A stretch of 64,000 nucleotides of DNA from DASVWZ01 sp963758285 (GTDB taxonomy: Bacteria; Acidobacteriota; Terriglobia; Terriglobales; Acidobacteriaceae), in contig CAVWUT010000015.1 in NCBI GenBank assembly GCA_963758285.1, positions 124,001 through 188,000 on the forward strand, in the 5' to 3' direction. The translations under genes and the position numbers were made by a program. Positions 8,169 through 18,175 of the stretch are shown in pieces. How positions within the stretch are numbered: the stretch's first letter is position 1; every line of letters starts with the position of its first letter. Under the pieces are notes generated by a model. The model had not been told where the DNA came from. It saw only the letters and a program-made list of their open reading frames with translations, and did not search any database.

Positions 8169-9177
8169 TGTTGCTTTCCCCTTTTTTTGCTGATTTTTGT
8201 AACTCAGATGGTGGCCTGGAAATACTCCGCTGCTCGCCCGGGACAGGAGCCACCGCAGTCCCAAAATATTGTTCGTCCAGCCAGATGCCGGCTTTCTTTT
8301 TCAGATCGTCCAACAGTGCTTGCAACTTCTGCCCTTGCAACTCCTTTTCGATACGCGAAGACACCTGCCCGAGTTGGCGACGGTCCCGCTTAACCAGTTG
8401 CATGAGAAGAACGGTGGCCGGGGTATCTTCCACCTCGGACCACTCCCCCTCCTTGAGCGCGAACGCCACCTTCTCCATTTGCGGCGACAGTTGCCCGCGT
8501 GAAAAGGTGAGCGGCTCGGGATCAAGCATGCCTTCGCCGGACTTGCTGAGATCCGCAGACAGTTTCTTTACGTCAGCTCCTGAAGCGCACGCCTGACGAA
8601 TCTGGTCGGCGCGTGCGCTGGCAGCCTGTGAACTCAAGACCGGGCCTTCTTTGGCGTTATCTCGCCGCTTCCAAATGAACAACCTGCGAACGTGTACCTG
8701 GTCGTAGTCGGACAGATGATCGGAGTAATACTTGCTGATTTCTTCCGTCGTCGGATCGGCCAGACGCATCAAACTGGCGAATTCCGCGTCGGACAGCACC
8801 TGCATGCGGGCGACGGCCAACTCGCGGCTAACCTCGGGCGAAGAGTCGAGGTGGCTGGCAACTGCTTGCTGAGAAAGCATGAGCACCGACGCGTAGTCGT
8901 CGCCGAGCTTGCGACGATCTTTATCCGAGGGGCCCTCCTGGCCATGCGTCTCCAACTTGCCGATCCTCGACTCGAACTCCTCTTGGGTCACCTGCGTGTC
9001 CCCCACTTTGAGGATCACTCGTTCGGTTGAAGGGGCCGCCTTCGTTGCCGGTGTAGCGGTAGAGCCGGCTGATGATGTCGCAGAGCTTGGGCTGGGAGAT
9101 TCTTGCGCGTAGCCCGCGCTAACCAGAATGCCCGCCAATAAAAAGTAAAAAGCTACCCGTGCTTCAATTAAACCCAT
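8146..9177 (-). CDS. Peptidyl-prolyl isomerase, PpiC/SurA-like
   Basis: A periplasmic folding factor of about 343 aa: signal peptide (VAFYFLLAGILVSAGYAQ), Ser/Thr/Ala linker, a SurA-N-like helical part ('VGDTQVTQEEFESRI', 'LMLSQQAVASHL') and a parvulin domain ('VHVRRLFIWKRR', 'LSADLSKSGEGMLDPEPLTFSRGQLSPQ', 'FALKEGEWSEVEDTPATVLLMQ' in segments). The usual catalytic His pair of parvulins is not obvious, so it may act mainly as a chaperone. The frame is open to an ATG at 9270 with GGGGG near it; 9177 gives the better signal peptide. Confidence 0.75.
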   Translation of the reverse strand: MGLIEARVAFYFLLAGILVSAGYAQESPSPSSATSSAGSTATPATKAAPSTERVILKVGDTQVTQEEFESRIGKLETHGQEGPSDKDRRKLGDDYASVLMLSQQAVASHLDSSPEVSRELAVARMQVLSDAEFASLMRLADPTTEEISKYYSDHLSDYDQVHVRRLFIWKRRDNAKEGPVLSSQAASARADQIRQACASGADVKKLSADLSKSGEGMLDPEPLTFSRGQLSPQMEKVAFALKEGEWSEVEDTPATVLLMQLVKRDRRQLGQVSSRIEKELQGQKLQALLDDLKKKAGIWLDEQYFGTAVAPVPGEQRSISRPPSELQKSAKKGESNNENETQK

Positions 9178-9270
9178 GGGGATGGAGTGCCTTTGACACC
9201 AAAAAACTACTCGCGGTAGTATACGTCCCTTTCTCTGAAAGCAACAGTGTGAAATAGTCTGCATCTTCAT

Positions 9271-9782
9271 GTACCCCCTACTTCACCCCCGAAGGTCGCG
9301 TTTCGGGACCGGGAAAGTGCCTCTTGAAACCAATTCCGCTGGGATGGGTCTCCATCCGCTGTTTCGGCGCGTCGGTGTCTCAGTGGTGGGGTGTGGCTCG
9401 CCGGGAAATGCTCAAGCCCCTTCTTGGCGAGCTCGTTGCCTGTGATGCATTGTGGAAATTCAGGCCCCATGCGCACCACAGAATTGGCAGCATGCGATCC
9501 ACCGGAACTGCCATCGCGCAAAACGCCGCTCGCAGCGCGTCTTTCCGAATGCTCTGCATCGCTGCCGATCCGTAAAGGTCCGTGACTGCTTTTTCTCCAC
9601 TGCACAACTTTTATGGAATTGACCAGGCGCTTCCGGGCGATTACAGTCGTTTCACCCTCAGCAAGAAAAGTTCAGTCACGCGCCTTCCCGGTTTCACGCA
9701 AAGAAACCGGGTTGCAGCAGGAAGACGCGTTCATTAGTTTCAATTTCGAAAAACTGAAACTTCAACCCTCCCTCCCCCAGGG
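9271..9782. other. Intergenic region with two hairpins
   Basis: No gene I can support; the ORFs here have no consistent composition or ribosome-binding site. It contains a hairpin CCCGGTTTC-acgcaaa-GAAACCGGG at 9687-9711, with ACGCG/CGCGT flanking it as a possible outer stem. A second is AGTTTCA...TGAAACT at 9736-9761, just before the 9792 gene. It could be a structured leader; no riboswitch class fits convincingly. Confidence 0.4.
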
Positions 9783-9791
9783 GTGGAGCCT

Positions 9792-10079
9792 GTGAAGAAA
9801 CTGTCTACGGAATGGAACATTTATCGGACCCGTTTCTTGGTCAAGGCCAAGCAACTCACCCAGCCCATCTGGTTCATCGACCGACTGGGTCGGAAACACA
9901 GTGGTCAGGCTGGGGACTACCTGGTGGAGTGGTCGGACGGCAGCCGTCGGGTTGCTCCCCGCCACATCTTTGAAGATGTCTACGTCGCAATGGACTCGGC
10001 GGAACAAACTTGGCCTCCGGCAGATCGCGAGGTCCCGGTTCGCCGTCGCGTTGTGTCTCGTACTCAAGCTACAGCCTAG
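9792..10079 (+). CDS. Small conserved-looking protein of unknown function
   Basis: 95 aa from a GTG at 9792 with GGAG just upstream (GTG at 9783 is in frame). Soluble, no signal peptide. 'SGQAGDYLVEWSDGSRRVAPRHIFEDVYVAM' (two segments) looks like a small beta-rich module of the 'do not deliver without residue G-D-Y-x-V' kind found as lone proteins, but I cannot name a family. It stands alone between regions with hairpins. Confidence 0.55.
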   Translation: MKKLSTEWNIYRTRFLVKAKQLTQPIWFIDRLGRKHSGQAGDYLVEWSDGSRRVAPRHIFEDVYVAMDSAEQTWPPADREVPVRRRVVSRTQATA

Positions 10080-10517
10080 GCAGTCTGGAGATTAGCTATG
10101 GAAAACGGATCTCCAGGCCCGAATCCGCACTGTAATTGCTTAGGTATACAATATATAGTGATTTTCTCTTGACAGCCACAACTGGCAGGAGTAGTGTTGC
10201 GATCCCAGAGAGGTAATCGTCCCGGAAACGGGACGATGCGATGCAAGGAACGAGCTAAGAAACAGGGACGGTTGCCGGCCCGAGGTGACCCGCGCCGTCC
10301 CGCCAATAAAGTAAAGCTTTTGGCCTTTAGCTGTTAGCCAAAAGCCAAGAGCAAATGGCCAAAGGCTGATTTTCAAGTGCGGTGACCGTGCCCCTCTGGC
10401 GGTCTGGTGATACGGACGTCACCCCAGGGGGGACGACGGGTTTTGAGATGTCTTGTTGAAATCCCTCGGCCAGAGAGATCGGCAGGCGCTGGGTCGAGTG
10501 CAGTCTACGGAGTTCTG
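10080..10517. other. Intergenic region with hairpin and word repeats
   Basis: A perfect hairpin ATCGTCCC-ggaaac-GGGACGAT lies at 10216-10237, and a word-repeat element at 10314-10368. The antisense ORFs here translate the repeat and are not genes. Confidence 0.5.
10314..10368. repeat. Inverted word-repeat element (TTGGCC type)
   Basis: AGCTTTTGGCC (10315-10325) and GGCCAAAGGCT (10357-10367) form imperfect arms. The interior repeats TTAGC/AGCCAAAAGCC words. It resembles in style the elements at 26343, 32761 and 60852 but uses another word. Confidence 0.5.
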
Positions 10518-11042
10518 ATGGTGGATCTGGCACAACTCGTCAACGAGTCTCTCGTCCGGCACGGCGTCGAAGCCAGCTTTGATCCCGGCCGGGTGCAGTG
10601 GTCGAGGTGGTTTCGCATCGAAGACAGCCGCAGCGTGCTGCTGGCACCCGGCAAGCCGGGCCTGTTCGCGTTGGCGGAAGAATTGACTGCGCTCGGCGAT
10701 GCCACGACGGGCGGCGGCAAGCGAATGCTGGCGCTGCTCGAAATAGCCAAAGCGGACGATCTCGGCATGGCGCTCGGAAGGCTGTTCCTGCCGCGTTCGC
10801 CACAGCGCGAGCGTCTGGAAGGCGGCAAGTGCTTCGCACGTTACGCTGTGATCGAGGACGGAGCTCAGCGCGAGTCCGCCCATGCAGCTTTTCAGGCCTG
10901 GTTGTCCGGTTCGGTGGAAGCAGTCTCCGGCATTGCCGGAGTCGCGCCGAATCCGCTTATTCCGGAGGCTTCCCCCGCCCCCGGATCATCCAATAATAGG
11001 GCCCGAAACGGGCCGCCAGAGGCGTTTTCCTCTGGTTTTTGA
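10518..11042 (+). CDS. Hypothetical soluble protein
   Basis: 174 aa from the ATG at 10518 (GGAG 6 nt upstream; the frame stays open to 10407). It begins 'MVDLAQLVNESLVRHG', has a basic/aromatic segment 'VQWSRWFRIEDSRSVLL', and a helical middle 'MLALLEIAKADDLGMALGRLF'. No signal peptide, membrane segment or known motif. The last ~17 codons run through a hairpin and an intrinsic terminator (11016-11040), so the C-terminus looks incidental. Position before nrdJ does not suggest a role. Confidence 0.6.
   Translation: MVDLAQLVNESLVRHGVEASFDPGRVQWSRWFRIEDSRSVLLAPGKPGLFALAEELTALGDATTGGGKRMLALLEIAKADDLGMALGRLFLPRSPQRERLEGGKCFARYAVIEDGAQRESAHAAFQAWLSGSVEAVSGIAGVAPNPLIPEASPAPGSSNNRARNGPPEAFSSGF
11016..11040 (+). 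terminator. Intrinsic terminator overlapping the stop of the 10518 gene
   Basis: CCAGAGG-cgtttt-CCTCTGG followed by TTTTT. A second hairpin (GGCCCG/CGGGCC) lies just before it. The T-run reaches the TGA at 11040-11042. Confidence 0.8.
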
Positions 11043-11147
11043 GGTTGTTCTAAGCTCAGCGGAGTCATCATGTAGAGGCGTAGTTTCTGCGTCTTGAGAA
11101 GCCGACACGAAATGAGCGGAGCGTCGACTCCGCGGGAGAGAGAAGAA

Positions 11148-14163
<3,016 letters not shown>

Positions 14164-14274
14164 CTTCGTGTGCCTGTGCTTGTGTGGGGCGGACACTCCT
14201 GTCCGCCAGGTTTATAGATGTGTATATGTCGCGCGGGCACCCTCGCCCGCGAATGCCGGCAGCATAGAAACCGA

Positions 14275-14317
14275 GGGTGCCCCATCTTAGCGCGCAATTT
14301 GCGCTAGGGTGGGAAAG
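14275..14317. repeat. GTGCCCCATCC-type hairpin repeat, copy 2
   Basis: 'ggtgccccatcttagcgc' and 'tgcgctagggtggg'. Same plan as 4565-4605. Just upstream are two other palindromes: GGCGGAC-actcct-GTCCGCC (about 14189-14208) and CGCGGGC-accctc-GCCCGCG. Confidence 0.55.
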
Positions 14318-14376
14318 GTAATATTCAGAGGAAACTCGGCTCGACGGTTTTAGCCGCTGAGGAATTACCGATTGAC

Positions 14377-14604
14377 ATGAAGAGGAATGAGGCCCGCTTC
14401 GTGCTTTGCGTCGAGAACCAGGACTATCCGGCGTCGCTGGAGCGGCGGAAGGTTTACGAGGTCCTGGCCGACCAGCAGGCGTCCAAGCACGGCCAGATGC
14501 GCGTGATCGATGAATCCGGCGAGGACCACTTGTACCCGCAGGAATACTTCATTCCGATCAAGCTGCCGCAAGCCGCGCTGAGCGCCGTACTGAGATCGAC
14601 CTAA
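14377..14604 (+). CDS. Small conserved-looking protein of unknown function
   Basis: 75 aa, ATG at 14377 with GAGGA about 14 nt upstream. Soluble and compact: 'RFVLCVENQDYPASLERRKVY' then 'KHGQMRVIDESGEDHLYPQEYF' (segments). Its style and length suggest a small single-domain protein, possibly of the same broad type as the 9792 gene. I know no function. It sits just upstream of the AT-rich island. Confidence 0.65.
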   Translation: MKRNEARFVLCVENQDYPASLERRKVYEVLADQQASKHGQMRVIDESGEDHLYPQEYFIPIKLPQAALSAVLRST

Positions 14605-15201
14605 ACGATTGATTCGACGCACGGGCGGACGCCCCCGCTCTCCCACGCCGAGCGAAGCTCAGTAGTGATTACGACCTAATTTGGGGGACGGCGCTCGTCC
14701 GTTTTGAACCCCTCCCACCGCACAGTGCACCCCTTTTTGTATCGCGGATCCCATTCGCCGTGGTGTGCACGCGGAATCGTTACACACAAGATTTCGCCCT
14801 CGTACAAAGGGCACCGCTAGCATCCAGCTACCACATCGATTAAGGATGAAAAGGTTACGTTATATGATCGAATGATAATTTATACATGATTGATAATAAG
14901 GTAATTATAGAACATCGATAAGACTGCAGCGTGTATTACCCTATATTAAACTGATCATTAACGGTATTAACGTGGCTTAGCGCCCGACTCGCATCAGCCG
15001 GTTCACGCCTGGTTCGCGCCACACGATTCAGTTTCTAGCTATATGCATATAAATAACCAACTTAGCATAGCCTAACATCCAATATATCGAAAACACATCT
15101 TTCTCGGATAGGTCACGATTTCATGAGATATGCTGGACGTTACCTAAGCTTGACGGAGAAAATCGTAACAGCGTAAAGTAGGGGGAGTAAAGGGACCATT
15201 G
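14605..15201. other. Non-coding stretch, AT-rich from about 14840
   Basis: 14683-14705 can form GGACG-gcgct-CGTCC followed by GTTTT, a possible terminator for the 14377 gene. From about 14840 to 15180 base composition drops sharply in GC relative to the flanks (e.g. 'gataatttatacatgattg'), with many TA-rich hexamers. No ORF. It is the leader of the 15202 gene and may contain its promoter; I found no clear iterons in it. Confidence 0.55.
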
Positions 15202-15747
15202 ATGAGCGAGACGCAAACACCGACTCCCCCCACGGACTTCGCCGAGCCCCGCGACCTCCGTTATCGCAAGAAGTTTTTCCCCGGCGCTGAGGGGCTAGTC
15301 TTCGACACGAACCGCAGGGGCTTCGTCCCCTTGCCAATTCTGCTGAGAAAGTTGATGCGCCATCTCAACGCACCTGAGTTCAGAATCCTCGTGTACCTTC
15401 ATCTGCGCGCCAGCAGGTACGGGATCTGCTTTCCGACGTTGGACGAGATGGCATTCGAAATTGGGCTCAGCGGAAGGAAGAACATTATTCCGCACCTGAA
15501 GGCCCTTGAACATAAGCGCGCCATCAGCACGCGGACCGCGATGGGGAAGAAGTTTTACCTGGTCCACGATCCCAGAGTGCCATTGCAATACCTGATCGAC
15601 AACGGCGAGATTTCGGACGAAGAAATCGAAGAAATCAGCGGGCTCTGCTACGACCTCCGGCAGGAACCGCTAACACGTTCGCGCGGCAGGAGTGGCCACA
15701 AGAGTTCGCGGGAGAAGGCGGTGAGAGTGGAAGGAGTCATACTTTGA
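15202..15747 (+). CDS. Winged helix-turn-helix protein (HTH_36 / replication-initiator type)
   Basis: 181 aa. 'NAPEFRILVYLHLRASRYGICFPTLDEMAFEIGLSGRKNIIPHLKALEHKRAIS' (read in segments) has the layout of the HTH_36 winged helix: helix, then 'FPTLDEMAFEIGLS' as the first recognition unit, then 'IIPHLKALEHKRAI'. This domain is common in plasmid and phage replication proteins and regulators. An Arg/Ser-rich tail follows. The ATG at 15202 has GGGGGAG/AAAGGGA upstream. The AT-rich leader and the paired repeats downstream (16473-16820) suggest a captured element. DNA binding is likely; the replication role is inference. Confidence 0.7.
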   Translation: MSETQTPTPPTDFAEPRDLRYRKKFFPGAEGLVFDTNRRGFVPLPILLRKLMRHLNAPEFRILVYLHLRASRYGICFPTLDEMAFEIGLSGRKNIIPHLKALEHKRAISTRTAMGKKFYLVHDPRVPLQYLIDNGEISDEEIEEISGLCYDLRQEPLTRSRGRSGHKSSREKAVRVEGVIL

Positions 15748-15763
15748 GGCGCTGAAACCCTCT

Positions 15764-16033
15764 ATGTCGATCGATGATCCTCATGACCGAAATGATCTCG
15801 CGGCGACGATGGAGAGCGGCAAGTATCGAACTCCGCGCGCGTCAGCCCGAAGGCGTGAGAGGAAGCTAATGGCGAGCATCGGCAAACTACTGAATGCCGC
15901 CGATGAAAAGACGCTGCGCGCCGGCGCTATGAAGCACTTCTCGATGGGGCGGAACGACCCCCGCCTGGAGGCGATCGTCGAGATTTGGCGGGAGCAGCAG
16001 CCTTCTTGGCAGCCCACTTCGCGAAAGCGCTGA
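15764..16033 (+). CDS. Small basic hypothetical protein
   Basis: 89 aa, starting 17 bp after the HTH gene, without a clear ribosome-binding site. Basic segment 'RASARRRERKLMASIGKLL', then a helical part 'DPRLEAIVEIWREQQ'. Its last third overlaps the convergent minus-strand ORF 15927-16151; both may not be real. Unknown function. Confidence 0.4.
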   Translation: MSIDDPHDRNDLAATMESGKYRTPRASARRRERKLMASIGKLLNAADEKTLRAGAMKHFSMGRNDPRLEAIVEIWREQQPSWQPTSRKR

Positions 16034-16151
16034 CCCGTGAGTCCCTTTCCTTTTCGGGGAACTGCGAGAGGTGCTCCTCGATAAGGCGCGCCATCTGCTT
16101 CAGCGCCCGCTTCCGGCTCGGTTTTCGCTTCTTTCGCACTGAACTGCCCAT
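15927..16151 (-). CDS. Small Lys/Arg-rich hypothetical protein
   Basis: 74 aa. The ATG at 16151 has a strong AGGAG about 6 nt upstream. 'RALKQMARLIEEHLSQFPEKERDSRV' is a plausible amphipathic helix followed by an Ala/Lys-rich segment. The C-terminal ~20 residues fall in the region shared with the plus-strand ORF. A TATTATAG lies about 40 bp upstream on this strand. Unknown function. Confidence 0.45.
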   Translation of the reverse strand: MGSSVRKKRKPSRKRALKQMARLIEEHLSQFPEKERDSRVSAFAKWAAKKAAAPAKSRRSPPGGGRSAPSRSAS

Positions 16152-16472
16152 TCTTCTCCTGGGGCCGGGCCTGCCTAAATGAATCTACTCACTATAATAA
16201 ACGTCCGCGACCTTACGAAAGGCCATATGTTGGTACCGCGGGCGACTTAGCCTGACCTTTTGAGTGCGAAGCCTAGGACGGTTCAGTCATCTTTGAACCA
16301 GAACTTCCCTCCGGCCACTCCAGCGGCGGCAGTTTTGTTGCACGCAAGGTCAAAGACCCCACGGAAGTCAGACTGAGCAGTCCCTAGAATTCCACCCCCC
16401 CACTTTTCCCTTGACTCCGTCCCGGCAAACCGTCACCATTGATGTATATCTTACAGAGAACGAAAGGAGATT

Positions 16473-16588
16473 ACATATAACTCCTTAGGAATCTAGATTT
16501 TACCCGTAAGCCTTTTGCAATCTAGATTTTGCGGGCCAAAAGTCCGTAACTTCATGATTCCGCTAGACCGGTGGGGAGGGGGTATACC
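16473..16588. repeat. Paired repeat, copy A
   Basis: Begins ACATATAACTCC and ends GGGGGTATA. It contains two AATCTAGATTTT 12-mers at 16490-16501 and 16519-16530, start-to-start 29 bp, followed by 'gtccgtaacttcatgattcc'. Copy B is 235 bp downstream with only scattered changes. Confidence 0.85.
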
Positions 16589-16707
16589 CATATTTCACCT
16601 CATCGGCGAGAGCGAAAATTAAGGAGGCAACCGCGCCCAGAAGGGGAAAACCCACGCCGGCAAAGTGTCATCACCAATATATATCCGGTAGAGAATGTCA
16701 AGTGACG

Positions 16708-16820
16708 ACATATAACTCCTTAGGAATCTAGATTTTACCCGTAAGCCCTTTGGCATCTAGATTTTGCGGGCAAAAAGTCCGTAACTTCATGATTCCACTA
16801 GACCGGCGGGGGGGGTATAC
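16708..16820. repeat. Paired repeat, copy B
   Basis: Same order as copy A: ACATATAACTCC, AATCTAGATTTT at 16725-16736, CATCTAGATTTT at 16754-16765 (again 29 bp apart), then the shared 'gtccgtaacttcatgattcc' and a G-run with GTATAC. Conserved spacing suggests a binding site array or a duplicated small RNA. Confidence 0.85.
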
Positions 16821-16848
16821 CACCTCTCAGAAGCTGATTACGACGCTG

Positions 16849-16884
16849 GTTGCCCCATCCTTCGCGGTTTTCGAAGCGTGGGAA
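16849..16884. repeat. GTGCCCCATCC-type hairpin repeat, copy 3
   Basis: 'tgccccatccttcgcgg' and 'tcgaagcgtggga' form degenerate arms of the same element as 4565-4605. Confidence 0.45.
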
Positions 16885-16975
16885 TGAACGACAGTTCATG
16901 CTTCTGGGAAGTGCAGCGCACGTGCAAATGCATGGGCGCCCATGCGGGGCGTGCTTTGATTTTCGATCTTTTCGA

Positions 16976-16991
16976 CACGGCTGAAGCCGTG
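16976..16991. repeat. CACGGCT-ga-AGCCGTG palindrome
   Basis: Perfect 7-bp arms. Same type as the palindrome at 2991-3010. Confidence 0.5.
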
Positions 16992-17058
16992 CCCTTTCAA
17001 GTCCGACCTGAGGTCAGAGCTGTCCCGTATCCTGTGCTGCCGCCACAGGCCCGCGGCG

Positions 17059-17979
17059 CTAGCGCCTCAGCGTAAGCACGGGACACCCGGCCCGGCAGAC
17101 CACTTCATGCGCCGTGTCCCAGGGCATATGGCCGGCGCGGAACGCTGAGGTGTGCTTTACGCCCATCACGATGAGATCTGCGCGGTAGGCGTCGGCCGCC
17201 TCGCAGATGGCTTCCGCAGGATACTGGAACTCCACCACATATTCGGGAGCGTGCAGCAGCTTGACCCCGCCGGCGGCAAGTTTTTTCAATTTATCGAGAA
17301 CGTCGGCCCGCGCACTTTGACGGCGTTCACTGACGTCGGTTCCGAGGTACCAGCCCGGACCAGGATCCGCGACCGGAAACGGCATGACCGAATGCAGCAG
17401 GATCAGCTGGCCATCATTCTGATTGGCAATGGTGACTGCCCTGGCAAGGGCGTTGCGGGAACTCTCGCTCAGGTCGGTAGGAAACAGGATTCGCCGCAAC
17501 CTCGGCGGATGTTGGTAGTGCGCCCCTGGACCGATGGTCAGCACCGGACAGGCCACGGCGCGGAAAATCTGCTCCGCCACCGAGCCCAGCACCAGGCGGC
17601 CGATGCCGGTGCGTCCATGCGTGCCCAGCACCACCAGATCGATGCGCTCGTCGCGGATCACCGCTTCGATTTCGTGGCGAACGTCGCCCTGGCGAACCAC
17701 CAACTCGTGAGTGACATCGTTCAGATCGCCGGCGCGCTCAAGTTTGGCCTCAAGATCGTGGAGATCGCGGCTGGCGACCTCGTCTGCCAGGCATTCCACT
17801 TCAGTGCCCGCCAGGGTGAATCCCACGGAAGAAACGGAGTGGAAGATGTAGCACTTGGCATGGTAAGCACGAGCCAGATCGAGCGCGAAACGGACGGCGT
17901 TGGCGGAAGCCTGCGAAAGATCGGTGGCGACCAGGATTCGTTGCAATCCGATGGCGATTTCGGTTGCGCTCGCTGCCAT
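17059..17979 (-). CDS. Tandem universal stress protein (two UspA domains)
   Basis: 306 aa with two Usp domains. The first (about 10-155) has 'RILVATDLSQASANAVRFAL' and the ATP-loop 'GTHGRTGIGRLVLGSVAEQI' (G-x2-G-x9-GS). The second (about 160-306) has 'RRILFPTDLSESSRNALARA' but the loop 'MGVKHTSAFRAGH' lacks the glycines, so it probably does not bind ATP. The start at 17979 has GGAGG 5 nt upstream; the frame runs open to 18096. A monocistronic cytosolic stress protein. Confidence 0.9.
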   Translation of the reverse strand: MAASATEIAIGLQRILVATDLSQASANAVRFALDLARAYHAKCYIFHSVSSVGFTLAGTEVECLADEVASRDLHDLEAKLERAGDLNDVTHELVVRQGDVRHEIEAVIRDERIDLVVLGTHGRTGIGRLVLGSVAEQIFRAVACPVLTIGPGAHYQHPPRLRRILFPTDLSESSRNALARAVTIANQNDGQLILLHSVMPFPVADPGPGWYLGTDVSERRQSARADVLDKLKKLAAGGVKLLHAPEYVVEFQYPAEAICEAADAYRADLIVMGVKHTSAFRAGHMPWDTAHEVVCRAGCPVLTLRR

Positions 17980-18175
17980 AAGGCACCTCCGGGAGGAGCG
18001 GCACGAGCCACACGGCGGGAATCGGCCGAGGGGGTGGCCGTTCGCTCTAACTCTATGATCGCGCGGAATGAACGGAATCGCAGTGAGGTAGGTCACATGC
18101 AGGGGTGAGGCCGGGGCGGGAGCCTAAAAAGCAACTTGGCGGCGCGAGGGTGCTTTTCACGGTCTGGGCGGTCCG

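Larger units (their letters stand above)
16152..17058. other. Non-coding repeat region
   Basis: No gene seen. It contains two ~115-bp direct repeats (16473-16588, 16708-16820), a GTGCCCCATCC-type hairpin (16849-16884) and a CACGGCT-ga-AGCCGTG palindrome (16976-16991). Confidence 0.6.

Noticed and set aside
9660..9720. Possible cyclic di-GMP riboswitch (CACGCAAAG word)
   Set aside because: The word sits in a hairpin loop and the other conserved parts of the class are missing.
10140..10376. Minus-strand ORF over the repeat at 10314
   Set aside because: Translation of the word-repeat element; no other support.
16473..16820. CRISPR array
   Set aside because: Only two long repeats with one spacer-like gap; no short regular repeats and no cas genes.
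17152..18108. Long plus-strand ORF opposite the universal stress protein
   Set aside because: Antisense shadow; composition follows the codon pattern of the minus-strand gene.
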